Assembly (NCBI GenBank): GCA_047974415.1
Contig: JBKECH010000075.1
Span: 7,230-71,229, forward strand
Source: JBKEAJ01 sp047974415
Lineage (GTDB): Bacteria; Bacteroidota; Bacteroidia; Bacteroidales; Prolixibacteraceae
DNA: 64,000 nucleotides
Direction of reading: 5' to 3'
Under the pieces are notes generated by a model. It made no database searches. It was not told the origin of the DNA and saw only the letters and a list, made by a program, of their open reading frames with translations. Shown piece by piece: positions 63,801 to 64,000 of this stretch. Both the position numbers and the translations under genes were made by a program. Position 1 is the first letter of the stretch. The number at the start of each line of letters is the position of its first letter.

Positions 63801-63949
63801 CTTCCTATTGTCGTTCCTTTCTGGACGACTGCAACTCCAGGTATCCCTAGCCCACTCTCGTCAATAACCTTCCCAGTTATTGTTTTTTGCGCATATGCAC
63901 TGCTAAACAATGCAAAGCACATTACTAAAATCAGAGTAAATTTTCTCAT
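60867..63949 (-). pseudogene. SusC/RagA transporter interrupted by a frameshift
   Basis: Two frames make up one SusC. 62756-63949 encodes the signal peptide, regulatory-like domain, plug (LVLIDGIPGNMTDL, SVSVLKDAATAAIYGARAANG) and first strands to YPGYNQAY. 60867-62723 encodes the rest of the barrel to FTFGVNVKF. In the joining region the second frame reads SDGSWGPGVKNMGTPEAW, as expected after NQAY, so a single missing base near 62755 explains the break. The total of 3083 bp is one short of a multiple of three. The N-terminal ~110 residues are those of the shared SusC 5' cassette, with KTHEV for KTQEV. Confidence 0.88.
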
Positions 63950-64000
63950 AGACTTTCGCTTTTAAATTATTAAAATATTGGATAAATAAAATGATTAACA
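63615..64000. repeat. Shared SusC 5' cassette, copy 3 (cut by window edge)
   Basis: Matches 57574-57959 nearly base for base, including the 50 bp upstream of the start codon. It runs off the window before the position where a poly-G tract would be expected (about 64181). Confidence 0.8.

Noticed and set aside
1..64000. tRNA, rRNA, riboswitch or CRISPR array
   Set aside because: None was recognised by eye on either strand. A covariance-model scan would be needed to exclude small structured RNAs.

Overview
The window is chromosomal DNA from a low-GC member of the Bacteroidota, most likely order Bacteroidales. The evidence is four SusC/SusD-type outer-membrane nutrient pairs, DUF4843 and PKD-like lipoproteins, the Bacteroidota promoter pattern TTTG-(19-20 bp)-TAnnTTTG ahead of several genes, and an arginine pathway of the succinylated Bacteroides type (an ArgF' transcarbamylase with Pro90). 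I cannot assign a genus. No rRNA, tRNA or CRISPR array was seen.

Layout. 1-9.8 kb holds two outer-membrane proteins, a ThiL homologue with altered catalytic motifs, a DUF805 protein, a glycosyltransferase-9/DUF6165 pair, and a decayed patch with a MITE-like element, a broken DUF481 gene, an internally deleted IS4-type element and an FAH-fold protein with an altered active site. 9.0-15.4 kb is the arginine regulon: argF'-argB on the minus strand, divergent from argR-GNAT-argG-argC and then argD, with palindromic ArgR-box candidates over the shared promoter region. 15.5-22.9 kb is housekeeping: a dihydroorotate-dehydrogenase-like protein, upp, sbcD-sbcC, a YkvA protein and an ECF sigma factor. 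23.4-33.1 kb is a SusC-SusD-DUF4843-PKD lipoprotein operon with a secreted phosphoesterase upstream and a divergent sulfatase. 33.3-37.9 kb is a second SusC/SusD pair. 38.5-42.4 kb is an MscS channel almost abutting a 985-residue P-loop ATPase, the best candidate for an undescribed two-gene system. 43.0-64.0 kb has three further SusC/SusD loci in tandem, the first with a sulfatase and a GH2 enzyme; the last SusC is frameshifted.

The most unusual feature is in the SusC loci. Three (starts near 37.9, 52.6 and 57.9 kb) have a 10-13 nt poly-G tract about 210-232 bp upstream of the start, and a TTGCAA dyad 92-95 bp upstream. Two of these share a nearly identical block of about 577 bp running from the poly-G tract through the leader and signal peptide to the start of the plug domain, where the proteins diverge. 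The 63.9 kb copy carries the same block up to the window edge. This looks like a 5' cassette joined to different receptor bodies, with a homopolymer that could vary in length. Two families of short dispersed intergenic repeats are also scattered through the window.
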